Source: Bradyrhizobium sp. SZCCT0153
Lineage (GTDB): Bacteria > Pseudomonadota > Alphaproteobacteria > Rhizobiales > Xanthobacteraceae
Direction of reading: 5' to 3'
Length of the DNA stretch: 64,000 nt
NCBI RefSeq assembly: GCF_018129995.1
Contig: NZ_JAFCKS010000004.1
Span: 124,001 to 188,000 of the forward strand
A program made the translations under genes and the position numbers. Below are positions 1 to 8,970 of this stretch, piece by piece. Positions within the stretch are counted from its first letter, which is position 1. Each line of letters begins with the position of its first letter. The notes under the pieces were generated by a model. It had not been told where the DNA came from. It saw only the letters and a list, made by a program, of their open reading frames with translations, and ran no database searches.

Positions 1-583
1 CCTTGCCGAGATAATGATCGATCCGGTAGATCTGGTGCTCGTCCATGATCTTCAGCAGCTCGGCGTTCAACGCGCGCGCCGTGACGAGATCGGTGCCGAA
101 CGGCTTTTCGATCACGAGCCGGCGCCAGGCGCCGTTCTCCTTCATCATGCCGGTACGGCCGAGCTCGCGCGCGGTCGGCGCGAACGCCGCGGGCGGGGTG
201 GCCAGATAGAACAGCCGGTTGCCGCCGGTGTCCTGCGCGCATTCGAGCGAATCAAGATGCTCGCGCAGGCGGTCGAAGGACGGCGGGTCCTTCGGATCGG
301 CCTCGACGAAGGTCACGCATTGCAGCAGCTTCTGTGCGATGTCGTCGTCCACGGGCCGCGTTGCGAACTGGCGCAGGCCCTTCAGGAGGCTGTCGCGCAG
401 CTCGCCGTCCGACTGGCTCTTGCGGGCCACGCCGACGACGCAGAACTTTTCCGGGAGCAGGTGCTCGGCGGCAAGATTGTAGAGCGATGGCATCACCAGA
501 CGGTGAGTGAGATCGCCGGTTACGCCAAAGATGACGAAGGCGCAATTTTCCGGCTTGCGCTTTACTTGCGGGTCTTTTGTCAC
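1..583 (-). CDS. zwf: Glucose-6-phosphate 1-dehydrogenase, N-terminal part (cut by window edge)
   Basis: Oxidises glucose 6-phosphate to 6-phosphogluconolactone with NAD(P)+, the first step of the oxidative pentose phosphate and Entner-Doudoroff routes. About 194 N-terminal residues are visible. They include a nucleotide-binding loop near the start (FGVTGDLTHR), VIEKPFG, and RIDHYLGK at the window edge, which carries the family's catalytic Asp-His. The start is a GTG at 583 (protein begins VTKDPQVKRK) with GAAGG about ten bases upstream; no ATG fits the homologous N-terminus. The gene lies 28 bases downstream of gnd on the same strand, so the two are probably co-transcribed with tal-pgi. The rest of the gene lies outside the window. 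Confidence 0.93.
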   Translation of the reverse strand, partial: MTKDPQVKRKPENCAFVIFGVTGDLTHRLVMPSLYNLAAEHLLPEKFCVVGVARKSQSDGELRDSLLKGLRQFATRPVDDDIAQKLLQCVTFVEADPKDPPSFDRLREHLDSLECAQDTGGNRLFYLATPPAAFAPTARELGRTGMMKENGAWRRLVIEKPFGTDLVTARALNAELLKIMDEHQIYRIDHYLGK

Positions 584-611
584 GAACGATTGGCCTTCGC
601 TTTGTTGCGCC

Positions 612-1610
612 CTATTTGGGTTTCGAAGCACCCGGCTGCTTCGGCTCCTTGTGGCCGCCGAACCCCGCACGCATCGCGGAGAGAATTTTCTCGGCGAAGG
701 TGTGTTCCTTGCGGGAACGGAAACGTGCGTAGAGCGCCGCGGTCAGCACTTCGGCCGGCACCGCCTCGTCGATCGCGGCATTCACGGTCCAGCGTCCTTC
801 GCCGGAATCCTCGACGAAGCCGGAATATTCCGCCAGCGCCGGGCTGTCGGCGAGCGCGGTTGACGTGAGGTCGAGCAGCCAGGACGGGATCACGCTGCCG
901 CGCCGCCAGACTTCCGCGATATCGGCGAGATCGAAATCGTAGCGATGCTCCGCCGGCAACGCCTCGATGCTGGCGTTCTTGAGGATGTCGAAACCTTCGG
1001 CATAGGCCTGCATCAAGCCGTATTCGATGCCGTTGTGGATCATCTTGACGAAATGCCCGGCGCCGACCGGGCCGGCATGGATGTAGCCCTGCTCGATGCG
1101 GGGATCGCGGCCCTCACGTCCTTCCGTGCGCGGAATGTCGCCGGCGCCGGGCGCGAGCGCGGCGAAGATCGGGTCGAGCCGGTCGACCACCGGTTTCTCG
1201 CCGCCGATCATCATGCAATAGCCGCGGTCGAGACCCCAGACGCCGCCGGAGGTGCCGACGTCGACATAATGAATGCCGCGCTCCTTCAGCGCCTTGCCGC
1301 GGCGGACGTCGTCCTGCCAGAACGTGTTGCCGCCGTCGATGATGACGTCGCCGTCCTGCATCGCGCGAGCGATCGTCTCGATCGTGGTCTCGGTGATGTG
1401 GCCTGCCGGCAGCATCACCCAGGCGGTGCGCGGCCGTTCCAGTTTGGCGACGAACTCTTCCAGCGTCGCCGAGCCTTGCGCGCCGTCTGCGGCAAGGCCG
1501 GCGACGGCCTTGGCGTCCTTGTCGTAGACCACGGTCGAATGGCCGTGGCGCATCAGGCGTCGAACGATGTTGCCGCCCATCCGGCCGAGGCCGATCATGC
1601 CGAGTTGCAT
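612..1610 (-). CDS. gnd: 6-phosphogluconate dehydrogenase (decarboxylating), short form
   Basis: Converts 6-phosphogluconate to ribulose 5-phosphate and CO2. The 332-residue protein begins with a Rossmann dinucleotide motif GLGRMGG (about residues 7-13). It has the substrate-binding signature DVGTSGGVWGL and the catalytic-lysine segment HFVKMIHNGIEYGL. It belongs to the short (about 300-340 residue) class, often NAD-preferring, rather than the 470-residue NADP class; cofactor preference is inferred from class only. It sits between tal-pgi (13-base gap) and zwf (28-base gap), giving a compact pentose phosphate operon. Confidence 0.93.
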   Translation of the reverse strand: MQLGMIGLGRMGGNIVRRLMRHGHSTVVYDKDAKAVAGLAADGAQGSATLEEFVAKLERPRTAWVMLPAGHITETTIETIARAMQDGDVIIDGGNTFWQDDVRRGKALKERGIHYVDVGTSGGVWGLDRGYCMMIGGEKPVVDRLDPIFAALAPGAGDIPRTEGREGRDPRIEQGYIHAGPVGAGHFVKMIHNGIEYGLMQAYAEGFDILKNASIEALPAEHRYDFDLADIAEVWRRGSVIPSWLLDLTSTALADSPALAEYSGFVEDSGEGRWTVNAAIDEAVPAEVLTAALYARFRSRKEHTFAEKILSAMRAGFGGHKEPKQPGASKPK

Positions 1611-1623
1611 TTGAGGGATTCCC

Positions 1624-4473
1624 TTAGTTCAGCGCGTCGTTGAGCGCCGCGTTGAGCGCCGCGAGACCTTTCTTGAGCCCGCCCTTCAGATGGACGCGGA
1701 GCGCGCGACGGCCGCGCTCGGTGAGCACGTCGAAGTCGCCGCGCGCCTGCGCCGCCTTGATGACGCCGAAGCTCGCTTTCTGGCCTGGAACGGCCAGATC
1801 CTTGGCCTCGTCGGCGGTGATCTGGAGGAACACGCCGCTGTCGGGTCCGCCCTTGTAGGCCTGCCCGGTCGAGTGCAGGAAGCGCGGCCCGAACTCGGCG
1901 CAGGTTGCGACATGCCGCTTCTCGCGCACTTCGAGCCGCATGGCCTGAAGTGCGTCGATCGTCGCCTTGTCGCGCGCGATGTAGCCGAGCAGGGCGACGT
2001 AATCGCCATGACCGGAGCGGGAAAGATGCGCCTTCAGCCATGAGGTGAGGTCGCCATTGGCGCCGGCGGCGCGGAGCGCCGCGGCGTTTGCCTCGTCGGT
2101 GTAGAGATCGGCATCTGCGGTGCTGACCACCGGTTCCTCGGCCGGCAACGAACCGGTCTTCTCGAACGACGCGGTGAGTTCGCGGGTCTTGATCTTGGCC
2201 GCTTCGACGTCCGGCTGGTCGAACGGGTTGATGCCGAGAATGCTGCCGGCGACGGCCGTTGCCATCTCGAAGCGGAAGAACTCCTGGCCGAGATGGTCGA
2301 TCGACTTCATGACGATGCGCACGACGGGATGGCCGGCCGCTTCGATCGCAGCCAGCTGCGAGTCATGGGCGGCGTCGGCCTCGCCCTCGATACGGATGTC
2401 GATGAAGAGCCGGTCGTTGCCGTAGACCGAGGGCTCGCCCAGCGGCTCGCCGTCGATCGGGATCAGGCCCTTGCCTTCCTTGCCGGTCGATTCCGCGATC
2501 AGCTGTTCGGCCCAGGCGCCGAAATCGGCGATCTTCTTCGACGACAGGATCGTCACCTTGTCGCGGCCTTCGAGCGCCGCAAGGCCCATGGCAAGGCCGA
2601 GCTGCACGCCGGGGTTCTCGGCTGGCGGCACGTCCGGTCCGCAGGAGCGCGCCATCGCGAGCGCGTGCTTGATGAAGGTCTTGACGTCGATGCCCGCGGT
2701 TGCCGCCGGCACCAGGCCGAACGGCGAGAGCACGGAATAGCGACCGCCGATCGAGGGCTCGCCATGGAAGATTCGCGCGTAGTTCAGCTTCTTCGCCGCC
2801 TTCTCCAGCGAGGAGCCGGGATCGGTCACCGCGATGAAGCGATGGCCGGTCTTCACCTTCGGGCCGACCGCCTGCGCGACGCGCTCATGGAAATAGTCCT
2901 TCATCGCATTCGGCTCGGTGGTGCCGCCGGACTTGCTGGAGACGATGAAGACGGTGTTGGCGATGTCGATCTTCGCCTCCATCGCCCGCACCTGCGCCGG
3001 ATCGGTGGAATCGAGCACATGCAGCTTCGGGAAGCCTGACTTTCGCGCGAACGTTTCGGCCAGCACTTCGGGCCCGAGGCTCGATCCGCCCATGCCGAGC
3101 ACGACGGCGTCCGAGAACTTCTGGCCCTTCACGCGGCTGGCATAATCCTCATAGTCGGCGACGTCGGCCTTGGCGGCGCTGTCGAGCCAGCCGAGCCATT
3201 TGTCCTCGTCCGTGCCTGTCCAGACCGATTTGTCGCGCTGCCAGAGCCTGCGGATCCTGGCTGACGCCCGCCATTCCTCCGTGCTCTTGGCCACCGCCTT
3301 GCCGAGCCCGTCGCCGAGCGAGAGAAGCTGGCGGTCGATCGCGGGGCCGAGCACGGTGGCGCGCTTATGGGCGACCGCGCCATACAGCTTGTCGGCCGCG
3401 TCGGCGAACTGCCTGACGCCGTCCTTGACGAGTTCCTCGGTGATGGCGTCCAGCGAGACGCCGGAGCGCTCCAGCTCCTCCAGCACGCGCCGGGCGTCGT
3501 CGACGTTCTCTTCCAGGCTGTCGCGCGGCTTGCCGTGGTCGCGGAACGCATCCAGCGTGGCCGGGGGCACGGTGTTGATGGTGTCGGGGCCGATCAGCTC
3601 CTCGACATACAGGACGTCGCTATAGTCCTTGTTCTTGGTGCCGGTGGAGGCCCAGAGCATCCGCTGCGGCTTGGCGCCCCTGGCGGCGAGCTTGTCCCAC
3701 CGCGCGCCCGAGAACAGGCGTTTGTAATCCTGGTAGGCGACCTTGGCGTTGGCGATCGCGACCTTGCCCTTCAGCGCCGCGAGCCGCTCCTTCTCGGATG
3801 GATCATTGGCGCGGGCGATCTTCTCGTCGAGCTGCTTGTCGACCACCGAGTCGATGCGGCTGACGAAGAAGCTCGCGACGCTGGCCACGTGCGAGGGGTC
3901 GCCGCCACCTGCGACATATTTCTCCAGACCGGCGAGATAGGCCTTGGCGACCTCCAGATAGACGTCCCTGGAGAACAGCAGCGTGATGTTGATGCTGATG
4001 CCGTCGCCGATGAGCTGTTCGATCGCCGGCAGGCCTTCCGGCGTCGCCGGCACCTTCACCATCAGGTTCTTGCGATTGACGTCCTTCCAGAGCCGCCGTG
4101 CCTCGGCGACCGTGCCGGCGGTGTCCATCGCCAGATAGGGCGAGACTTCCAGGCTGACATAGCCGTCGCCGCCCTTGAGGCGATCATAGACCGGCCGCAG
4201 CACGTCGGCGGCGTTCTGGATGTCGTCCACCGCGACAGCCTCGAACAGGTCGGCGACCGACCGATCGCCACGCTTCAACGCCTTGCCGATCGGCGCGTCG
4301 TACTCGTCCGAGCTGCCGATCGCCTTTTCGAAGATCGAGGGATTGGAGGTGACGCCCTTGACGCCATCGGTTTCGATCAGCCGCTTCAGGTCGCCGTTGG
4401 CGATGAAGCCACGGGCCAGGAAGTCCAGCCAGACGGCTTGTCCGTGCTTTTCCAGTTCTTTGACGGGATTCAT
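1624..4473 (-). CDS. tal-pgi: Bifunctional transaldolase / glucose-6-phosphate isomerase
   Basis: A 949-residue fusion. Residues 1 to about 370 are a transaldolase: the N-terminal TSNPSIFEKAI segment, NLMVKVPATPEG with the Schiff-base lysine, and a late RMLWASTGTKN. The rest is phosphoglucose isomerase, with the sugar-phosphate binding segments GMGGSSLGPEV and SKSGGTTEPN and an HLGQEFFRFE segment near 750. The fusion links the non-oxidative pentose phosphate branch with hexose isomerisation and is common in rhizobia and related bacteria. It is first in the tal-pgi/gnd/zwf run. GGAGA lies about 12 bases before the ATG, slightly far. A palindrome about 100 bases upstream (4571-4591) could be an operator. 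Confidence 0.95.
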   Translation of the reverse strand: MNPVKELEKHGQAVWLDFLARGFIANGDLKRLIETDGVKGVTSNPSIFEKAIGSSDEYDAPIGKALKRGDRSVADLFEAVAVDDIQNAADVLRPVYDRLKGGDGYVSLEVSPYLAMDTAGTVAEARRLWKDVNRKNLMVKVPATPEGLPAIEQLIGDGISINITLLFSRDVYLEVAKAYLAGLEKYVAGGGDPSHVASVASFFVSRIDSVVDKQLDEKIARANDPSEKERLAALKGKVAIANAKVAYQDYKRLFSGARWDKLAARGAKPQRMLWASTGTKNKDYSDVLYVEELIGPDTINTVPPATLDAFRDHGKPRDSLEENVDDARRVLEELERSGVSLDAITEELVKDGVRQFADAADKLYGAVAHKRATVLGPAIDRQLLSLGDGLGKAVAKSTEEWRASARIRRLWQRDKSVWTGTDEDKWLGWLDSAAKADVADYEDYASRVKGQKFSDAVVLGMGGSSLGPEVLAETFARKSGFPKLHVLDSTDPAQVRAMEAKIDIANTVFIVSSKSGGTTEPNAMKDYFHERVAQAVGPKVKTGHRFIAVTDPGSSLEKAAKKLNYARIFHGEPSIGGRYSVLSPFGLVPAATAGIDVKTFIKHALAMARSCGPDVPPAENPGVQLGLAMGLAALEGRDKVTILSSKKIADFGAWAEQLIAESTGKEGKGLIPIDGEPLGEPSVYGNDRLFIDIRIEGEADAAHDSQLAAIEAAGHPVVRIVMKSIDHLGQEFFRFEMATAVAGSILGINPFDQPDVEAAKIKTRELTASFEKTGSLPAEEPVVSTADADLYTDEANAAALRAAGANGDLTSWLKAHLSRSGHGDYVALLGYIARDKATIDALQAMRLEVREKRHVATCAEFGPRFLHSTGQAYKGGPDSGVFLQITADEAKDLAVPGQKASFGVIKAAQARGDFDVLTERGRRALRVHLKGGLKKGLAALNAALNDALN

Positions 4474-4802
4474 GGTGCTTATTTATCTCCAAGCCTGCGG
4501 GCGAGGGGTTTCCGCGCCGGTCCTGACGCGCTATCCTCTAGCTTACATGCTTCCTTGAGGGAACCAATCAAGGGTATGGGAGTCATACCCTCCAGTGTAA
4601 CTCCGTCGCCATGATGGCGATCCCGGTGGAAGAAGCCGAGTTGCGTAAATAGTCGTTGGCCGTGAGTTAATCGGCCGAAGTCTGGTTGCGTAACGTCAGC
4701 TGCTTCGCCTCGTCGCTCGTGGCTGCGCGGATTACCATCGGCGGATTCCGGTCCGCCTGATGCATTGTGGCTCGGTCGCGAATGGCCATGCTGGGGGTAA
4801 GC
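4474..4802. other. Divergent intergenic region with inverted repeat
   Basis: This 329-base gap separates the divergent tal-pgi and STM3941-like genes and must hold both promoters. I see no convincing reading frame. The only clear structure is an inverted repeat at 4571-4591, AGGGTATG-ggagt-CATACCCT, with perfect 8-base arms and a 5-base centre. No T-run follows it, so an operator is more likely than a terminator. No known transcription-factor motif was recognised. Confidence 0.5.
4571..4591. promoter_or_regulatory. Perfect 8-bp inverted repeat, possible operator
   Basis: Arms AGGGTATG and CATACCCT flank five bases. It is about 100 bases upstream of the tal-pgi start and 210 bases upstream of the divergent membrane-protein gene. 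The symmetry is directly visible; a regulatory role is inference. Confidence 0.35.
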
Positions 4803-5432
4803 ATGCACGCACATCATGACCGTCTGACGCTCGCGATCGCGGAGAGCCCGCCATCGACCGCGGCGACCCCATGCGTCGACGCGTCCCCCGACCTCGAAAT
4901 CGGTCCATGTACCGTCCAACTGCGGCTGCTGATCGCGGCGGGCTTCGCGATGACGTTGCTCAGCGCAACCCTCGCCTTCGACTGGTGGGACGGTCTTGGC
5001 GATTACGATACCGTGGCCGGCTCTGCCGGCGTCGCGGTGTTCGCCCTGTTGACCATCCGGCTGATCTGGATGCTCCCCGCCGAGCGGGGACCGGTGGTGG
5101 TCGTCACCCCCTATGGCATCCGCGACCTCCGCATCGGCAATGAATTTCTGCTGTGGGACTCGATCGCGAGGATCTCGGCTGAAGAACGCCGCGGGCGCAA
5201 GATGATCGTGCTGACGCCGACGCCGGCCTTGCAGCGGCAGCTCCGCAGCATCCGCACCCTGGCCCGAAGTGCGCAGGGCGATCGGATCGTCATCCGGACG
5301 GAGGACCTGGCGACCGATTTTGATACACTGCTTCGCGCCTGCCGCGACTGTCACGCGGCCAGAGCTCCGCGCACCGCATTGCAGCAGGAAGATGAACGCG
5401 GCGCGCAAGGCTTCGCCGTACAAGCGTCATAA
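4803..5432 (+). CDS. STM3941-like membrane protein of unknown function (copy 1)
   Basis: About 209 residues from the ATG at 4803, chosen because GGGGG lies just upstream; ATGs at 4782 and 4788 and a GTG at 4767 are alternatives in the same frame. Two hydrophobic segments (around LLIAAGFAMTLLSATLAF and VAVFALLTIRLIWML) are followed by a soluble part with the motif VTPYGIRDLRIGNEFLLWDSI. The same plan and motif (VTRVGIRDIRIADDTISWRSV) recur in the protein at 13481-14059, so the two are paralogues. They resemble the STM3941 family of uncharacterised inner-membrane proteins with a PH-like domain. No function is assigned. Confidence 0.7.
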   Translation: MHAHHDRLTLAIAESPPSTAATPCVDASPDLEIGPCTVQLRLLIAAGFAMTLLSATLAFDWWDGLGDYDTVAGSAGVAVFALLTIRLIWMLPAERGPVVVVTPYGIRDLRIGNEFLLWDSIARISAEERRGRKMIVLTPTPALQRQLRSIRTLARSAQGDRIVIRTEDLATDFDTLLRACRDCHAARAPRTALQQEDERGAQGFAVQAS

Positions 5433-5669
5433 GATCGCCGCTCGCCGATCGCTATGCTGCGGCGCCGGATGGCCTCATATCCGGTAATGCCCGGATGTTG
5501 CGACCGAGTGACATTTTCTGGAAATGCGCCAATATAGAGAGAGATTCGCACAAATTACAGGCATGTGCCTGTTCGTAACTCAACGAGTGCCTACGTTGTG
5601 CGTTGCGTCGAGTCGACACCCGGGTGTCCAATGATCGTCATGTGCTCACGCTGATTCGATCCGGCCTGA

Positions 5670-5695
5670 GGAACGGTCCGGTAACTGCTTTCGTT
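5670..5695 (+). promoter_or_regulatory. Putative EcfG (general stress response sigma factor) promoter
   Basis: GGAAC (5670-5674), 17 bases, then CGTT (5692-5695). This matches the alphaproteobacterial EcfG/SigT consensus GGAAC-N16-18-CGTT. It ends 35 bases before the prkA ATG, a normal leader length. No other intergenic gap in the window holds an equally good match. The sequence match is direct; control by the PhyR-NepR-EcfG cascade is inferred. Confidence 0.6.
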
Positions 5696-5729
5696 TCAGC
5701 TTGTAGCGGAACTCACGCGGAGAGGGATC

Positions 5730-7673
5730 ATGTACAACGATTCGCTATTCAACGCTTTCGCTAAGTCGTTCGAGGCGAGAAGCCAGCACGACATGTCGAT
5801 GGCGGAATATCTGGAATCGTGTCGAAGCGATCCCATGAAATACGCGAATGCGGCCGAGCGACTGCTAGCAGCGATCGGTGAACCCCAGACGATTGACACG
5901 GCCAAGGACCCACGCCTTGGCCGTATTTTTTTGAACCGCACGATCCGCACCTATCCGGCCTTTGCCGGCTTCTACGGCATGGAAGAAACCATCGAGCGCA
6001 TCGTTGGTTTCTTCCGTCACGCGGCGCAGGGCCTCGAAGAGCGCAAGCAGATCCTCTATCTGCTCGGCCCGGTCGGCGGCGGCAAATCCTCGCTCGCCGA
6101 GCGGCTGAAGTCGCTGATGGAAGTGCACCCGATCTACGTGCTCAAGGCCGGCGACGAACTCTCGCCCGTGTTCGAGAGCCCGCTCAGCCTGTTCGATCCG
6201 GATCAGCTCGGTCCGATGCTGGAAGAGAAGTACGGCATTCCGCGCCGCCGGCTCACCGGCCTGATGAGCCCGTGGTGCTACAAGCGGCTGGAAGCCTTCG
6301 GCGGCGACATTTCCCAGTTTCGGGTCGCAAAGATCCAGCCGTCGCGGCTGCGCCAGATCGCGATCGCCAAGACCGAGCCGGGTGACGAGAACAACCAGGA
6401 CATCTCCTCGCTGGTCGGCAAGGTCGACATCCGCAAGCTCGAGACCTACGCGCAGAACGACCCCGACGCCTACAGCTATTCCGGCGGCCTCAACCGCGCC
6501 AACCAGGGCGTGCTCGAGTTCGTCGAGATGTTCAAGGCGCCGATCAAGATGCTGCACCCGCTGCTCACCGCGACGCAGGAAGGCAACTATATCGGAACCG
6601 AGAACATCGGCGCGATTCCGTTCACCGGCGTCATTCTCGCGCACTCCAACGAGGCCGAGTGGTCGAGCTTCAAGGCCAACAAGAACAACGAAGCCTTCAT
6701 CGACCGCATCTGCGTGATCAAGGTGCCATACTGCCTGCGGATCACCGAAGAGCAGAAGATCTACGAGAAGCTGATCCAGGGCTCCGAGCTCGCCTCCGCG
6801 CCTTGCGCGCCCTCGACGCTGGAGACGCTGGCGCGGTTCTCGGTGATGTCGCGGCTGCGCCGGCACGAGAATTCCACGGTGTTCGCCAAGATGCGGGTTT
6901 ACGACGGCGAGAGCCTGAAGGAATCCGATCCGAAGGCGCGCAGTGTCCAGGAATATCGCGACGCCGCCGGCGTCGACGAGGGCATGGACGGCGTCTCCAC
7001 GCGCTTTGCCTTCAAGATCCTGGCCGCGACCTTCAACCATGATCCGCAGGAAGTCGCCGCCGACGCCGTGCACCTGATGTACGCGCTGGAGCAGTCGATC
7101 AAGCGCGAGCAGCTGCCCGAGGAAGTCGAGAAGCGCTACCTCGAATTCATCAAGGCGGATCTGGCGCCGCGTTATGCCGAGTTCATCGGCAACGAGATCC
7201 AGAAGGCCTATCTCGAATCCTACTCGGATTACGGCCAGAACCTGTTCGATCGCTACGTCGACTATGCCGACGCCTGGATCGAGGACCAGGACTTCAAGGA
7301 TGCAGATACCGGCCAGCTGCTCGATCGCGAACTGTTGAACCAGGAACTGACCAAGATCGAGAAGCCGGCGGGCATCGCCAACCCCAAGGATTTCCGCAAC
7401 GAGGTGGTCAAATTCTCGTTACGGTCGCGGGCCCAGAACGGCGGCAAGAATCCGACCTGGATCTCCTACGAGAAGATTCGCGATGTGATCGAAAAGCGGA
7501 TATTCTCCCAGGTCGAGGACCTGCTTCCGGTCATCTCGTTCGGGTCGAAGAAGGACGGCGAGACGGAGAAGAAGCACGGCGAGTTCGTCGCACGCATGGT
7601 GGAGCGCGGCTACACCGAGCGTCAGGTTCGCCGTCTGGTCGAATGGTACATGCGCGTGAAGCAAGCCGGTTGA
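5730..7673 (+). CDS. prkA: PrkA-family serine protein kinase
   Basis: A 647-residue protein of the PrkA/YeaG family: an N-terminal AAA+-like module with Walker A GPVGGGKSS (residues 113-121) and a C-terminal kinase-like region. Members phosphorylate proteins on Ser/Thr or act as AAA+ machines; in E. coli YeaG is linked to stationary phase and nitrogen starvation. GGAGAGGGATC precedes the ATG. It is the first gene of prkA-yeaH-spoVR, a trio conserved in non-sporulating proteobacteria, and follows a candidate EcfG promoter. The family call is certain; substrates are unknown. Confidence 0.95.
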   Translation: MYNDSLFNAFAKSFEARSQHDMSMAEYLESCRSDPMKYANAAERLLAAIGEPQTIDTAKDPRLGRIFLNRTIRTYPAFAGFYGMEETIERIVGFFRHAAQGLEERKQILYLLGPVGGGKSSLAERLKSLMEVHPIYVLKAGDELSPVFESPLSLFDPDQLGPMLEEKYGIPRRRLTGLMSPWCYKRLEAFGGDISQFRVAKIQPSRLRQIAIAKTEPGDENNQDISSLVGKVDIRKLETYAQNDPDAYSYSGGLNRANQGVLEFVEMFKAPIKMLHPLLTATQEGNYIGTENIGAIPFTGVILAHSNEAEWSSFKANKNNEAFIDRICVIKVPYCLRITEEQKIYEKLIQGSELASAPCAPSTLETLARFSVMSRLRRHENSTVFAKMRVYDGESLKESDPKARSVQEYRDAAGVDEGMDGVSTRFAFKILAATFNHDPQEVAADAVHLMYALEQSIKREQLPEEVEKRYLEFIKADLAPRYAEFIGNEIQKAYLESYSDYGQNLFDRYVDYADAWIEDQDFKDADTGQLLDRELLNQELTKIEKPAGIANPKDFRNEVVKFSLRSRAQNGGKNPTWISYEKIRDVIEKRIFSQVEDLLPVISFGSKKDGETEKKHGEFVARMVERGYTERQVRRLVEWYMRVKQAG

Positions 7674-7686
7674 GGCGGATGAGAAA

Positions 7687-8970
7687 GTGGCCATTCACAT
7701 CATTGACAGGCGCCTGAATCCAGGCGGCAAGAGTCTTGAGAACCGGCAGCGGTTCTTGCGTCGGGCCAAATCCCTGGTGCAGGGCGCCGTCAAGAAGACC
7801 TCGCAGGAACGCGACATCAAGGACGTCCTGGAGGGTGGTGAGATCACGATACCGCTCGACGGCATGCACGAGCCGCGTTTCCGCCGCGAAGGCGGCACGC
7901 GCGACATGGTGCTGCCCGGGAACAAGAAGTTCATTGAAGGCGACTACCTCCAGCGCTCGGGGCAGGGCAGCGCCAAGGATTCCGGTCCGGGCGAAGGCGA
8001 CAGCGAGGACGCCTTCCGCTTCGTGCTGAGCCGCGACGAGTTCGTCGATCTCTTCCTCGACGACCTCGAGCTGCCTGATCTTGCCAAGCGCAAGATCGCG
8101 CAGACCGAGAGCGAGGGCATCCAGCGCGCCGGCTACACCACGTCCGGCTCGCCGGCGAATATCTCCGTCAGCCGGACGGTGCGGCTCGCGCTCGCGCGCC
8201 GCATCGCGCTCAAGCGTCCGCGCAAGGACGAGATCGAGGAGCTGGAAGCCGCGATCGCCGCATGCACGGACGAGGACGAGCGGGTGGTGCTGCTCGCCCA
8301 GCTGGAAAAGCTGAAGGCGAAGACCAAGCGCATTCCCTTCATCGATCCGCTCGACATCCGCTACCGCCGCTTCGAGACGGTGCCCAAGCCGGTCGCCCAG
8401 GCGGTGATGTTCTGCCTGATGGACGTGTCAGGCTCGATGTCCGAGCACATGAAGGATCTGGCCAAGCGCTTCTACATGCTGCTCTACGTGTTCTTGAAGC
8501 GCCGCTACAAGCATGTCGACATCGTCTTCATCCGCCACACCGACCGCGCCGAGGAGGTGGACGAGCAGACGTTTTTCTACGGCCCGGCCTCTGGCGGCAC
8601 GCTGGTCTCCAGCGCGCTCCAGGCGATGCACGAGATCGTGCGCGAACGCTTCAATCCCTCGGACTGGAACATCTACGCCGCGCAGGCCTCCGACGGCGAC
8701 AATTCCTATTCCGACGGCGAGCTCACGGGCATGCTGCTGACCGACAAGATCCTGCCGGTCTGCCAGTTCTTCGCCTATCTCGAGGTCGGCGAGTCCGGCG
8801 GCAGCGCCTTCGATCTCTCCGACTCCTCGCTCTGGACCCTCTACGAACGCCTGCGCAACAGCGGCGCACCGCTCTCGATGCGCAAGGTCAGCGAGCGCAG
8901 CGAGATCTTCCCGGTGTTCCACGACCTGTTCCAGCGCCGCGAAACTGCCCAGGAGAAAGCCGCTCCATGA
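7687..8970 (+). CDS. yeaH: YeaH/YhbH family protein (DUF444, von Willebrand A-like)
   Basis: This 427-residue protein starts at GTG 7687 (VAIHIIDRRLNPGG), 13 bases after prkA, with a GAGGCGGATGAG ribosome-binding region. The N-terminal part is basic and Gly-rich. The C-terminal half is a von Willebrand A-like domain with the MIDAS motif DVSGS (residues 246-250). It is the usual partner of PrkA kinases, and its last bases overlap the spoVR start, so the three proteins are probably made together. The biochemical role is not established; a metal-dependent adaptor for PrkA is a reasonable inference. Confidence 0.92.
   Translation: MAIHIIDRRLNPGGKSLENRQRFLRRAKSLVQGAVKKTSQERDIKDVLEGGEITIPLDGMHEPRFRREGGTRDMVLPGNKKFIEGDYLQRSGQGSAKDSGPGEGDSEDAFRFVLSRDEFVDLFLDDLELPDLAKRKIAQTESEGIQRAGYTTSGSPANISVSRTVRLALARRIALKRPRKDEIEELEAAIAACTDEDERVVLLAQLEKLKAKTKRIPFIDPLDIRYRRFETVPKPVAQAVMFCLMDVSGSMSEHMKDLAKRFYMLLYVFLKRRYKHVDIVFIRHTDRAEEVDEQTFFYGPASGGTLVSSALQAMHEIVRERFNPSDWNIYAAQASDGDNSYSDGELTGMLLTDKILPVCQFFAYLEVGESGGSAFDLSDSSLWTLYERLRNSGAPLSMRKVSERSEIFPVFHDLFQRRETAQEKAAP

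Noticed and set aside
252..545. Arg-rich 97-residue minus-strand ORF over zwf
   Set aside because: It is an out-of-frame shadow of zwf; the correct frame gives a clear G6PDH N-terminus from GTG 583.
8262..8966. N-terminal extension of the SpoVR frame
   Set aside because: It overlaps yeaH and is low-complexity Arg-rich; SpoVR homology and coupling start at ATG 8967.
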